64,000 nt of DNA. Origin: Proteus sp. FME41 (GTDB lineage: Bacteria; Pseudomonadota; Gammaproteobacteria; Enterobacterales; Enterobacteriaceae). Below, piece by piece: positions 42,932 to 51,854 of this stretch. The number at the start of each line of letters is the position of its first letter. Within the stretch, counting starts at the first letter, position 1. The notes below the pieces were generated by a model that worked only from the letters and a program-made list of their open reading frames with translations, searched no databases and was not told the origin of the DNA. The stretch lies in assembly GCF_014897315.1 (NCBI RefSeq), contig NZ_JABUYL010000001.1:186001-250000 (forward strand), written 5' to 3'. A program made the translations under genes and the position numbers.

Positions 42932-43348
42932 TTAATCTTGGTAAAATTGTTTACTTTTCCATAAGGTAATGGAGTTACGACTAGCTTCAAAATGAGGTTC
43001 AGGTAAATCATCGGGTGAACACCAGCGAATTTCAGAGCATTTGTCTGGCTCCATTAATTTGGGTTTATCGCCTTGGTATTGTGCAACCATGCAAATAGAG
43101 ACAGTGTGTTTGCCTTCTAATTGGTAAGTTTCCAGATTATTACTAATACCAATCACTTGAGGCGCTGTAATTGCAATACCAATTTCTTCTTCTATTTCAC
43201 GAATGGCGCATTGTTCAAATGTTTCACCTTCATCAACATGACCACCAAAAATTGACCAGTAAGGTGCATGTTTTCCACAACGCTTTCCTACTAAAATGTC
43301 GCCTTTTTCATTTACGATAATCACGCCAACGCCTACCACGACTGACAT
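42932..43348 (-). CDS. NUDIX hydrolase (nucleotide diphosphatase type)
   Basis: A 138-residue NUDIX enzyme. The box GGHVDEGETFEQCAIREIEEEIGI (within residues about 35-58) keeps all key residues. The overall pattern with VGKRCGKHAPYWSIFGGH and C-terminal WCSPDDLPEP resembles the MutT-like/NUDT15 group that hydrolyses nucleoside triphosphates. The physiological substrate is not known. It is transcribed away from fruK, with about 190 bases between the starts. Confidence 0.88.
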   Translation of the reverse strand: MSVVVGVGVIIVNEKGDILVGKRCGKHAPYWSIFGGHVDEGETFEQCAIREIEEEIGIAITAPQVIGISNNLETYQLEGKHTVSICMVAQYQGDKPKLMEPDKCSEIRWCSPDDLPEPHFEASRNSITLWKSKQFYQD

Positions 43349-43536
43349 TCTAAGCTCCTTATTTTTTATATAGTTATCGATAACGGATAAGATAAGTCGT
43401 TTTTATGGGTGATATTGTCCTTTGATGATAGCAAGAGTGCAAGAACAACCCGAGTGATTTCACTGAATAAAAGGTTAATTAATGCTATATATAGCACCCT
43501 AAATATTCATAATAAAAACGATTTGGGAGTGAGGGC

Positions 43537-44475
43537 ATGAGTCGCCGTGTCGCTACGATCACCTTAAACCCGGCCTATGATCTTGTTGGTGCTTGTCCAG
43601 CTATTGATATAGGTGGTGTTAATTTAGTCCGAACTGCTGGGCTTAATCCTGCTGGAAAGGGAAATAATGTCGCTAAAGTTCTGCGCGATTTAGGAATAGA
43701 TATTACGGTTAGCGGATTTATGGGACGCGAAAACCAAGAGGAATTTCAGCATTTTTTCAGTGAAAATGGGATGGCAAACCGTTTTTATCTTGTGTCAGGA
43801 CGAACACGTATTAATGTGAAATTAACTGAAGGAAAAGGGCAAGTTACAGACTTTAATTTTTCAGGTTTCACGGTAGCAGAGCAAGACTGGCAACGCTTTT
43901 CAACAGACTCGCTAAATTGGTTAGGCCATTTTGATATGGTGGTGGTGAGTGGAAGTTTGCCTAAAGGCATTGAACCTGATGCTTTTACTCAATGGATGAT
44001 TAAATTAAGAAGATTATGTCCATGTATTATTTTCGACAGTAGTCGTGATGCCTTTGTTGCTGGACTGAAAGCTGCGCCTTGGTTAGTAAAGCCTAATCAT
44101 CGAGAATTAGAAGCATGGATAGGACATGCGCTTACTGAGATGACAGATATTATCAATGCTGCTCATCAACTAAGAGAGAATGGTATTGCTCATGTGGTTA
44201 TTTCATTAGGTGAAAAAGGCGCTTTATGGGTAAATGCATCAGGAGCTTGGCTAGCAAAACCTCCTCATTGTGATGTCATAAGCACTGTTGGTGCAGGTGA
44301 TTCAATGGTTGCAGGTTTAGTTTATGGTTTATTAATGAGCCAAACCAGTGAACATACATTGCGCCTTGCGACTGCGATTTCTGCTTTATCTGTCAGTCAG
44401 TCGGATGTAGGAATAAAAGACAGAAGTCAACTTGCTGAAATGATGACTCAGATTGAATTAATACCTATTAAATAA
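43537..44475 (+). CDS. fruK: 1-Phosphofructokinase FruK, without fruA/fruB
   Basis: This 312-residue PfkB-family kinase makes fructose 1,6-bisphosphate from fructose 1-phosphate. Signatures are LNPAYDL at the start, NPAGKGNNVAKVLRDLG near residue 37 and the C-terminal VGAGDSMVAGLVYGL with the catalytic aspartate. E. coli has fruB-fruK-fruA as one operon; here no PTS genes flank it and nfo follows directly on the other strand. It either has its own promoter or is a remnant of a lost operon. GGGAGTGAGGGC precedes the ATG. Confidence 0.9.
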   Translation: MSRRVATITLNPAYDLVGACPAIDIGGVNLVRTAGLNPAGKGNNVAKVLRDLGIDITVSGFMGRENQEEFQHFFSENGMANRFYLVSGRTRINVKLTEGKGQVTDFNFSGFTVAEQDWQRFSTDSLNWLGHFDMVVVSGSLPKGIEPDAFTQWMIKLRRLCPCIIFDSSRDAFVAGLKAAPWLVKPNHRELEAWIGHALTEMTDIINAAHQLRENGIAHVVISLGEKGALWVNASGAWLAKPPHCDVISTVGAGDSMVAGLVYGLLMSQTSEHTLRLATAISALSVSQSDVGIKDRSQLAEMMTQIELIPIK

Positions 44476-44483
44476 AATTTATT

Positions 44484-44515
44484 AATTGCGGTTTATTGAA
44501 AGGTAAACCGCAATT
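44484..44515. terminator. Hairpin between fruK and nfo
   Basis: A perfect 12-bp stem, AATTGCGGTTTA (44484-44495) with TAAACCGCAATT (44504-44515), lies between convergent genes. It lacks a long T run on the plus strand. Confidence 0.6.
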
Positions 44516-44540
44516 GTAGCTGTAGTAGATATCACAGCGA

Positions 44541-45383
44541 TTAGCGTTGTTGTGATTTTAACCACGCTATTTCATCAGGCCAAATATCTGGATTAATCGT
44601 TTCTAAAATAAGTGGAATGCCATCAAAACGGGGATCTTGCATAATATAGCTAAAAGGAACTTTACCAATATTACCTTCACCTAAACTATGATGGCGGTCT
44701 ACACGACTGGCTAATTCGCTTTTTGCATCATTCAGATGCATGGCTTTTAAGTATTGAAAGCCTACAATCTTTTCAAACTCAGCAAATGTTTTTTCACATT
44801 CTTCAACAGTTCTTAGATCATAACCTGCGGCAAAGGTGTGACAAGTATCAATACAAACACCAACACGAGATTTATCTTCGACACCTTCAATAATGGCAGC
44901 AAGGTGTTCAAAACGATAACCTAGATTTGTGCCTTGTCCTGCGGTATTTTCAATCACTGCGGTGACGTTGTGTGTTTTATCTAAGGCGATATTAATGGAT
45001 TGGGCAATCTTTTGTAGGCATTTATCAACATCAATCTTATTTAAGTGGCTACCTGGATGAAAATTGAGTAATTCGATACCCAGTTGTTCGCATCGTTGAA
45101 GCTCATCTAAAAAAGCATTTCTTGATTTTTCAAGAGCCTCTTCTTCAGGATGGCCTAAATTAATAAGATAACTGTCATGGGGTAAAATTTGAGAAGGGGC
45201 GTATCCATAAGTTTCACAATTTTTTTTGAAGTTATCAATTACTTCTGTGGATAATGGTGCGGCTTTCCACTGGCGCTGATTTTTAGTAAAAAGGGCAAAC
45301 GCAGTGGCTTTGATTTCATGTGCGCGTAATACCGCCTGATCGACACCACCCGCAGCACTGACATGTGCGCCAACAAATTTCAT
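44541..45383 (-). CDS. nfo: Endonuclease IV
   Basis: This 280-residue zinc enzyme cleaves DNA 5' to abasic sites in base-excision repair. AP-endonuclease family 2 signatures are present: [14 protein letters not shown] near residue 70, [14 protein letters not shown] near 177 and [22 protein letters not shown] near 214. The frame opens at 45422, but the ATG at 45383 gives [18 protein letters not shown], the family start. It lies between fruK and yeiH as in E. coli. Confidence 0.95.
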   Translation of the reverse strand: MKFVGAHVSAAGGVDQAVLRAHEIKATAFALFTKNQRQWKAAPLSTEVIDNFKKNCETYGYAPSQILPHDSYLINLGHPEEEALEKSRNAFLDELQRCEQLGIELLNFHPGSHLNKIDVDKCLQKIAQSINIALDKTHNVTAVIENTAGQGTNLGYRFEHLAAIIEGVEDKSRVGVCIDTCHTFAAGYDLRTVEECEKTFAEFEKIVGFQYLKAMHLNDAKSELASRVDRHHSLGEGNIGKVPFSYIMQDPRFDGIPLILETINPDIWPDEIAWLKSQQR

Positions 45384-45459
45384 TACTTCTCTCCTTAGAT
45401 TTATTTCACACCACGATAACAAACATACAGACTTATAACATCATATTGAGGTCATAAAA

Positions 45460-45490
45460 GCAAAAAAGCGCAACTGAAAAAGTTGCGCAA
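45460..45490 (-). terminator. Terminator after yeiH
   Basis: GCGCAACT (45468-45475) pairs with AGTTGCGC (45481-45488). On the minus strand six T follow, so it ends yeiH transcription. Confidence 0.85.
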
Positions 45491-45539
45491 TAATTAAACA
45501 TACATCTCAAGGCGGAAATAATGGCTGTTAATTGTTAAC

Positions 45540-46634
45540 TTAAGACATTAACACAGATTGAATAAAGATATTAATAACAGCACCTCCCAGTGTTAACCAG
45601 AAGAAAAGGAATAATGCTAATAATAGTGGCTTAACCCCCGCTTGACGGATTGCACTAATATGCGTTGTTAAACCTAAGGCCACCATCGCCATTGCTAATA
45701 AAACAGTATCAATGGTTACAATGTAACTAACAATAGACGCTGGAATTAAATTAAAAGAGTTAAAACCAGCCATCAATATAAAAAACACAGCAAACCAAGG
45801 AATAGTAATTGGGCTTTTCTCAGTATCTTGTGCGCCATTGTTTGCTTTGCTTTTCTTTTTACTTAAATATGTTGAAAGAATAATTAAGAAAGGCGCTAGC
45901 ATCATTACACGGATCATCTTACTGATCACCGCTGCATTTTCAGCATCAGGACTAATAGAATGGCCTACGGCAACCACTTGTGCGACTTCGTGAATAGTCG
46001 AGCCTGAGAAAATACCAAAGGTTTCTTCCGTAAATGGTAACCAACCTGCAAATGCATTTAAATGATAAAACCAAGGATAAAGGAAAATACCAATAGTCCC
46101 GAAAATCACTACAGTAGAAACAGCAACCGCAACTTGGCTTGCTTGTGCTTTAACTACGGGCTCTGTGGCCATCACGGCAGCTGCACCACAAATACTGCTA
46201 CCCGCCCCAATTAAGATCACCGTTTGTTCATCTAAACCGAAATATTTTCGGCCAACCCACATCGCAATAAGAAAAGTCGATGTTAGCATAATGGCATCTA
46301 TAATTAAGCCCGTAGCCCCTACATCAGCAATTTGCTGAAACGTCAGTCTAAAGCCATATAGGATAATACCTGTACGTAATAAATAGTGTTTAGCGAATTT
46401 AACACCTTCATCACTATAAGGCTTTGCAACAGGGTAAAAGGTATTGCCCACGATAATACCGAATAAAATCGCTAGCGTTAATGCACCTAATCCCATACTC
46501 GAAAACCAAGGGATATCACCAATATAAATAGCAAGTGCAGTTAATACACCGGTTAGTAGTAAACCAGGAAGCCAGCGATAGATGGGGGTGAAGCATCTTT
46601 TCGCTAATGTAATAGGTTGACTTTGCTCTGACAT
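45540..46634 (-). CDS. yeiH: YeiH family putative sulfate exporter
   Basis: A 364-residue inner-membrane protein of the UPF0324/YeiH family with about ten helices, annotated elsewhere as a putative sulfate exporter. Landmarks are [14 protein letters not shown] near residue 60, [24 protein letters not shown] near 120-143 and [19 protein letters not shown] near 210. The open frame starts at 46721, but the ATG at 46634 gives [13 protein letters not shown], the plausible start. It is divergent from the LysR gene yeiE, its probable regulator. Confidence 0.88.
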   Translation of the reverse strand: MSEQSQPITLAKRCFTPIYRWLPGLLLTGVLTALAIYIGDIPWFSSMGLGALTLAILFGIIVGNTFYPVAKPYSDEGVKFAKHYLLRTGIILYGFRLTFQQIADVGATGLIIDAIMLTSTFLIAMWVGRKYFGLDEQTVILIGAGSSICGAAAVMATEPVVKAQASQVAVAVSTVVIFGTIGIFLYPWFYHLNAFAGWLPFTEETFGIFSGSTIHEVAQVVAVGHSISPDAENAAVISKMIRVMMLAPFLIILSTYLSKKKSKANNGAQDTEKSPITIPWFAVFFILMAGFNSFNLIPASIVSYIVTIDTVLLAMAMVALGLTTHISAIRQAGVKPLLLALFLFFWLTLGGAVINIFIQSVLMS

Positions 46635-46812
46635 AGAAAAAACCTGCTTATATGAATTTTGCATAAGCATATAACAAGTAATCTTATTTATTAAATTCAT
46701 TATTTTTATAATAATAACCACTAAAACTAATATATGTGTATTTTCTTAAATGTGCTTGGTATGTTACTGGTTTGTGGATAGTATGTTATTACAATGACAG
46801 TTCAAAGGTGGA

Positions 46813-47712
46813 ATGGATATGCGAATTACGTTGCGGCAACTGGAAGTCTTTACTGAAGTTCTCAAGAGTGGTTCTACAACGCAAGCATCACAACAGCTTG
46901 CTTTATCACAATCTGCTGTTAGTGCATCTTTAACTGATCTCGAAAGCCAATTAGGTGTACAGCTTTTCGATAGAGTAGGGAAACGCTTAGTTACTAATGA
47001 ACATGGGCGGTTACTTTATCCTAAAGCATTATCTTTACTTGAACGCGCCACAGAAATTGAGCAGTTATTCCAAGCCGGAAATGGTGCCTTACGTATTGCT
47101 GCAAGTACTACAATAGGAAATTATATTCTTCCGAAAATGCTAGGTAATTTTCACCGTAATTATCCAGATATCCCACTAGAAATGAGCATTGGTAATACTG
47201 AAGAAGTAGTAAAGCTAGTCAGTGAGTTTCGTGTCGATTTAGGTTTAATTGAAGGCGCGTGTCAAAGTTCTGAGCTAATTAGTCAAAAATGGCTTTTAGA
47301 TGAAATGGTTATTTTTTGCTCTCCCGACCACCCATTAGCCAAGGCTTCAAAGGTGACTTTAACCGATTTACAATCAGCGCCTTGGATCTTACGAGAAAAT
47401 GGATCAGGAACCCGAGATGTCCTTAATCACCTCCTTTTTGCTTCTTTACCCGGCTATCGTATTGAAATGGAGCTAGGTAATTCAGAAGCAATAAAACATG
47501 CTGTGATGTATGAAATGGGGATCAGCTGTTTATCTCGCCGAGTTATTGATGAACAGATTAATAATGGTGCATTAAAAGAGATAAAAGTAGAAGGTTTGGC
47601 ATTACAACGTACCTTATATCTTGTCTATCATCGCCAAAAACACGTCTCTGATGCGCTGAAAAAACTACTGACTTATTGTAATGCCGAGCATTTAATCGGC
47701 AATCTTTCATAA
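46813..47712 (+). CDS. yeiE: LysR-type regulator YeiE
   Basis: This 299-residue LysR-family regulator has an N-terminal winged helix ([19 protein letters not shown] and [12 protein letters not shown], about residues 8-50) and a substrate-binding domain. In related enterobacteria YeiE senses sulfite. It is divergent from yeiH with about 180 bases between, the typical arrangement of a LysR gene and its target, and lies upstream of lysP. The ATG at 46813 follows AAGGTGG. Confidence 0.9.
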   Translation: MDMRITLRQLEVFTEVLKSGSTTQASQQLALSQSAVSASLTDLESQLGVQLFDRVGKRLVTNEHGRLLYPKALSLLERATEIEQLFQAGNGALRIAASTTIGNYILPKMLGNFHRNYPDIPLEMSIGNTEEVVKLVSEFRVDLGLIEGACQSSELISQKWLLDEMVIFCSPDHPLAKASKVTLTDLQSAPWILRENGSGTRDVLNHLLFASLPGYRIEMELGNSEAIKHAVMYEMGISCLSRRVIDEQINNGALKEIKVEGLALQRTLYLVYHRQKHVSDALKKLLTYCNAEHLIGNLS

Positions 47713-47830
47713 ATTGCTAATAATTGACGCCCGATTATGAAGGTATCTTATAATCCTTGATCCTTGCTATTCACAAACGACAAATTTGCTACAATCCTTG
47801 TCAGGAAAGTGAATATAAAAGTGGAATGTT

Positions 47831-49321
47831 ATGTCAGAACAACAAAAAAGTACTGCGAATTCGGGTGCAGTACAGCCGACTTTGCGCCGAGAATTAAAGG
47901 CGCGACATTTAGCGATGATCGCTATTGGTGGTTCAATTGGTACAGGACTTTTTGTCGCATCAGGTGCTACTGTTGCTCAAGCAGGGCCAGGTGGAGCATT
48001 ACTCTCTTATGCTTTAATTGGGTTGATGGTCTATTTCCTAATGACAAGCCTTGGTGAATTAGCTGCCTTTATGCCTGTATCTGGTTCTTTTTCTACGTAT
48101 GGTTCTAAATATGTAGAAGAAGGATTTGGTTTCGCATTAGGTTGGAACTATTGGTATAACTGGGCTGTGACTATTGCTGTTGACCTTGTTGCTGCACAAT
48201 TAGTCATGCTTTATTGGTTCCCTGATATTGACGGTTGGATTTGGAGTGCATTATTCCTAGGTGTTATTTTCTTGCTTAACTATATTTCTGTAAAAGGATT
48301 TGGCGAGGCAGAATACTGGTTCTCTTTAATTAAAGTTACTACCGTTATTATCTTCATTATTGTCGGGATTGCGATGATCACTGGCATAATGAGAGGTGCT
48401 GAAAACGCAGGTTGGCACAACTGGGAAATTGGTGATGCACCTTTTGCGGGTGGATTTGCTGCTATGATTGGTGTGGCAATGATTGTCGGCTTCTCATTTC
48501 AGGGTACTGAACTAATCGGTATTGCGGCGGGTGAATCCAAGGATCCGGCTAAAAATATTCCAAAAGCAGTGCGTAAAGTCTTCTGGCGTATCTTACTGTT
48601 CTATATCTTTGCTATTTTAATTATTAGCTTAATTATCCCTTATACCGATCCTAGCTTATTACGTAATGATGTTGGCGATATTAGTGTTAGCCCATTCACG
48701 TTAGTCTTTAAGAATGCAGGACTATTATCTGCGGCTGCCATCATGAACGCTGTTATCTTGACTGCAGTACTTTCTGCGGGTAACTCAGGTATGTACGCAT
48801 CAACACGTATGCTATTTACTTTAGCAAGAGAAGGTAAAGCACCGAAATGCTTTGGTAAATTATCGAAAAACGGTGTACCACGTAATGCACTTTATGCAAC
48901 AACGGTTGTTGCGGGTCTGTGTTTCTTAAGTTCAATGTACGGTAACCAAACGGTCTATTTGTGGCTATTAAACACATCAGGAATGACCGGTTTTATTGCA
49001 TGGTTAGGTATTGCGATTAGTCATTATCGTTTTCGTAAAGGTTATGTTGCACAAGGCCGCGATTTAAATGATTTACCTTATCGCTCAGGATTCTTCCCAA
49101 TTGGCCCAATTTTTGCCTTTATACTGTGTTTAATTATTACATTGGGGCAAAACTACCAAGCATTTTTAGAAGATACAATTGATTGGTATGGCGCAATTGC
49201 AACGTACATTGGTATCCCATTATTTTTATTAATCTGGTTTTCTTATAAGATTGTGAAGAAAACCCGCTTTATTCGTTATAACGAAATGGAATTTCCAACG
49301 CATATTGAGAATAAAAAATAG
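47831..49321 (+). CDS. lysP: Lysine-specific permease LysP
   Basis: This 496-residue APC-superfamily transporter has 12 predicted helices and takes up lysine; in E. coli it also holds CadC inactive. The N-terminus carries LRRELKARHLAMIAIGGSIGTGLFVASG and the inner GAENAGWHNWEIGDAPFAGG near residue 192 is typical. It follows yeiE on the same strand with its own intergenic region, as in E. coli, and a strong terminator ends it. Confidence 0.93.
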   Translation: MSEQQKSTANSGAVQPTLRRELKARHLAMIAIGGSIGTGLFVASGATVAQAGPGGALLSYALIGLMVYFLMTSLGELAAFMPVSGSFSTYGSKYVEEGFGFALGWNYWYNWAVTIAVDLVAAQLVMLYWFPDIDGWIWSALFLGVIFLLNYISVKGFGEAEYWFSLIKVTTVIIFIIVGIAMITGIMRGAENAGWHNWEIGDAPFAGGFAAMIGVAMIVGFSFQGTELIGIAAGESKDPAKNIPKAVRKVFWRILLFYIFAILIISLIIPYTDPSLLRNDVGDISVSPFTLVFKNAGLLSAAAIMNAVILTAVLSAGNSGMYASTRMLFTLAREGKAPKCFGKLSKNGVPRNALYATTVVAGLCFLSSMYGNQTVYLWLLNTSGMTGFIAWLGIAISHYRFRKGYVAQGRDLNDLPYRSGFFPIGPIFAFILCLIITLGQNYQAFLEDTIDWYGAIATYIGIPLFLLIWFSYKIVKKTRFIRYNEMEFPTHIENKK

Positions 49322-49340
49322 CCAATAAAACAAGATAGTA

Positions 49341-49387
49341 AAATGCCCGTTTTGTGATCTTAATCACTATAAAACGGGCATTTTTTA
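49341..49387 (+). terminator. Terminator after lysP
   Basis: A stem built on AAATGCCCGTTTT (49341-49353) and AAAACGGGCATTT (49371-49383), extended inward by GTGAT with TCAC pairing, is followed by T residues. Confidence 0.88.
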
Positions 49388-49448
49388 TTTCTATAATCCA
49401 AAGATTATAAAAGATATACAAAAATTCCAATTATATTAGCAATCGCAT

Positions 49449-49463
49449 TGATAATTATTATTA
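49449..49463. promoter_or_regulatory. Fur box before the iron-uptake cluster
   Basis: TGATAATTATTATTA matches the 7-1-7 Fur core TGATAAT-N-ATTATCA at 14 of 15 positions. It lies 345 bases upstream of the permease gene. The intervening AT-rich region (49464-49807) may be a long leader; I see no convincing gene there. Confidence 0.65.
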
Positions 49464-49807
49464 TTTGCTTTATTGTTAGCGCACAATTTATTTGATGATA
49501 AATAAAATGACAGTGCTATTGGTTGTAAATAATATGCTTAATGTAATAAGTCTGATAACAGTTAATCCTTCTGTTGTTCAATACCACAATCAAATAGCTC
49601 ACCGTCATATAATAATTTACACAGCCAATATAATTCACCGTATAATAATTTGGCAACTCACTTATTTATTAAATAAATTGCTCCAGATTAGTCATTGGAT
49701 ACTTGAATATAAAAAGTACTTGATGAGTTGTACGATATGTTTTTACTTTATTGAACAACGAGTAAAAACAGAACAACGTAAAAAAAAGACTAGGTACAAC
49801 AATTGAT
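49464..49807. other. Region between the Fur box and the FecCD-type permease
   Basis: An open frame of 104 codons lies here, but its composition is biased (Ile/Asn-rich, as AT-rich DNA gives), and I see no family pattern. I treat it as leader or intergenic DNA. Confidence 0.4.
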
Positions 49808-50896
49808 ATGAGCATTATGTCGGAACAACTTGCCACAGAAGAGCATGCAAAAAACACATCAGATAATGTTAAAGCACATTATCGTAATATGATGAATAAA
49901 CGCATGTTATGGCTAGGTGTTATCATTTTTATTATCTGTGGTTCAGTGGTGTTAGATTTCACCATGGGGCCTTCAGGTTTGTCTCTTGATAAATTACTTA
50001 CAACACTTTTTCAGCCTGAGCTTGTTGATGTAGGTTCTCGGGTGATTGTATGGGATATTCGTTTACCTTACGCCTTAATGGCAGTTGTGGTTGGCATGTC
50101 GCTAGGATTAGCGGGTGCAGAAATGCAAACTATTTTAAATAACCCATTAGCAAGTCCATTTACACTAGGTTTATCAAATGCAGCTTCATTTGGTGCGGCA
50201 TTAGCTATTGTGCTAGGTATTGGTATTCCGGGCATCCCTGATCAATGGTTTATTTCGGCGAACGCATTTCTTTTTGCTTTGCTATCAGCGTTGTTATTAG
50301 ATGGTATAACCCGTTGGACCCGGGTACCTACATCAGGGGTTGTGCTATTTGGTATTGCGATGGTATTCACCTTTAATGCCTTAGTTTCAATGATGCAATT
50401 TATTGCGACAGAAGATACCCTCCAAGGATTGGTTTTCTGGACGATGGGAAGCTTAGCGCGCGCGACATGGGTAAAACTAGGTGTTATGGCTGCTGTCTTT
50501 GCTGTGATCATGATAATTTCATGGATGAGTGCATGGAAACTAACCGCATTGCGATTAGGCGAAGATAGAGCAATTAGTTTTGGTATTGATGTAAAAAAAT
50601 TGAGATTAGGCTCATTAGTGCGCATCAGTATTTTAACGGCACTAGCAGTTGCCTTTGTTGGGCCTATTGCTTTTATTGGTTTAGTGGCACCTCATATTGC
50701 CCGCATGATGTTTGGTGAAGATCACCGATTCTATTTACCTGCAAGTGCATTGATTGGCGCATTAGTTTTATCTTTGGCGTCTATTGCCTCTAAAAATTTA
50801 ATACCTGGTGTCATTATTCCTGTGGGTATTGTGACATCGCTGGTGGGAGTACCGTTTTTCCTCAGTATGATTTTACGTCATAGAGGGAATATATAA
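49808..50896 (+). CDS. Iron-siderophore ABC permease (FecCD family)
   Basis: This 362-residue integral membrane protein is the permease of a siderophore or heme-type importer with about ten helices. Landmarks are the WDIRLPYALMAVVVGMSLGLAGAEMQTILNNPLASPFTLGLSNAASFG block (from residue 82) and the ATPase-contact EDRAISFGIDVKKLR and FIGLVAPHIARMM regions. The ATG at 49808 was taken as start; 49817 is possible. Its stop overlaps the ATPase start. No binding protein gene is in the cluster. Confidence 0.9.
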   Translation: MSIMSEQLATEEHAKNTSDNVKAHYRNMMNKRMLWLGVIIFIICGSVVLDFTMGPSGLSLDKLLTTLFQPELVDVGSRVIVWDIRLPYALMAVVVGMSLGLAGAEMQTILNNPLASPFTLGLSNAASFGAALAIVLGIGIPGIPDQWFISANAFLFALLSALLLDGITRWTRVPTSGVVLFGIAMVFTFNALVSMMQFIATEDTLQGLVFWTMGSLARATWVKLGVMAAVFAVIMIISWMSAWKLTALRLGEDRAISFGIDVKKLRLGSLVRISILTALAVAFVGPIAFIGLVAPHIARMMFGEDHRFYLPASALIGALVLSLASIASKNLIPGVIIPVGIVTSLVGVPFFLSMILRHRGNI

Positions 50897-51684
50897 TGAT
50901 GGAAGGATTAAAGATCCAAGATTTTAGCACAGGATATGCTAAACACTTGATTATTAAAGCACTTGATGTCGCGCCCTTACCTAAAGGTAAAGTCACCGTA
51001 TTATTAGGGCCAAATGGCAGTGGGAAATCAACATTATTAAGAGCGTTAGCAGGATTAAATAAATCATCAGGTGTTGTCAGTTTAGATGGGAATAATCTTA
51101 CATCGATGAATTTTGCACAACGCGCTCAAAATGTGGTTTATTTGCCACAAACATTACCCGCAGGTGTTCATTTACATGTTTTAGAATCCATTATTGTGGC
51201 ACAGCGTGCTTCTGGTGGATTACATAATGAACATAGCGAAGCTCAGGTAATGCACTTATTACGTCAATTAGGTATTGAGCATTTAGCGTTACGTTATTTA
51301 GATGAATTGTCGGGTGGTCAAAAACAATTAGTAGGGCTTGCTCAATCATTAATTAGACAACCCTCTTTATTATTATTGGACGAGCCATTAAGTGCGTTGG
51401 ATCTTAATTACCAATATCATGTAATGGATTTAGTCGCTAAAGAAACACACCGTAGAAATATTATTACTGTTGTGGTGGTTCACGATATTAATATCGCCTT
51501 ACGACATGGCGAACATGTATTAATGTTGAAGCAAGGACAATTAATTGCACAGGGCGCGCCAGATAAGGTTATCACGGCACAAAGCCTTGCTGATGTTTAC
51601 GGTGTTCAAGGTAGATTGGAATATTGTTCACAAGGAATACCTCAAATTATTATTGATGGTTTAGTGGATAAAATAGAGAAGTAA
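50896..51684 (+). CDS. Iron-siderophore ABC transporter ATPase
   Basis: This 262-residue ATPase has Walker A GPNGSGKST (near residue 38), the signature LSGGQ (near 139), Walker B LLLLDEPL (near 159) and the H-loop VVVHD. It powers the FecCD-type permease encoded directly upstream (one-base overlap). The TonB-dependent receptor follows by about 170 bases. Confidence 0.9.
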   Translation: MMEGLKIQDFSTGYAKHLIIKALDVAPLPKGKVTVLLGPNGSGKSTLLRALAGLNKSSGVVSLDGNNLTSMNFAQRAQNVVYLPQTLPAGVHLHVLESIIVAQRASGGLHNEHSEAQVMHLLRQLGIEHLALRYLDELSGGQKQLVGLAQSLIRQPSLLLLDEPLSALDLNYQYHVMDLVAKETHRRNIITVVVVHDINIALRHGEHVLMLKQGQLIAQGAPDKVITAQSLADVYGVQGRLEYCSQGIPQIIIDGLVDKIEK

Positions 51685-51854
51685 AAAAGAAAGATAAAAA
51701 GAAGTTAATATAGGAATGAAGTAAATAAGGATATAAAAATAATATTAAAATAACTAAGGGTAATTAAATTTATTTATTACCCTAATTTCTGAGCAATTGT
51801 CGATATATCCATCTATATAAAACATAAAGAATATATATTCTTGGAGATTCGGGA

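Noticed and set aside
49492..49806. A 104-codon ORF upstream of the FecCD permease
   Set aside because: Its composition follows the AT-rich DNA (Ile and Asn runs), it has no clear ribosome site and no family pattern. I considered a decayed binding protein, but there is no signal peptide or SBP motif.
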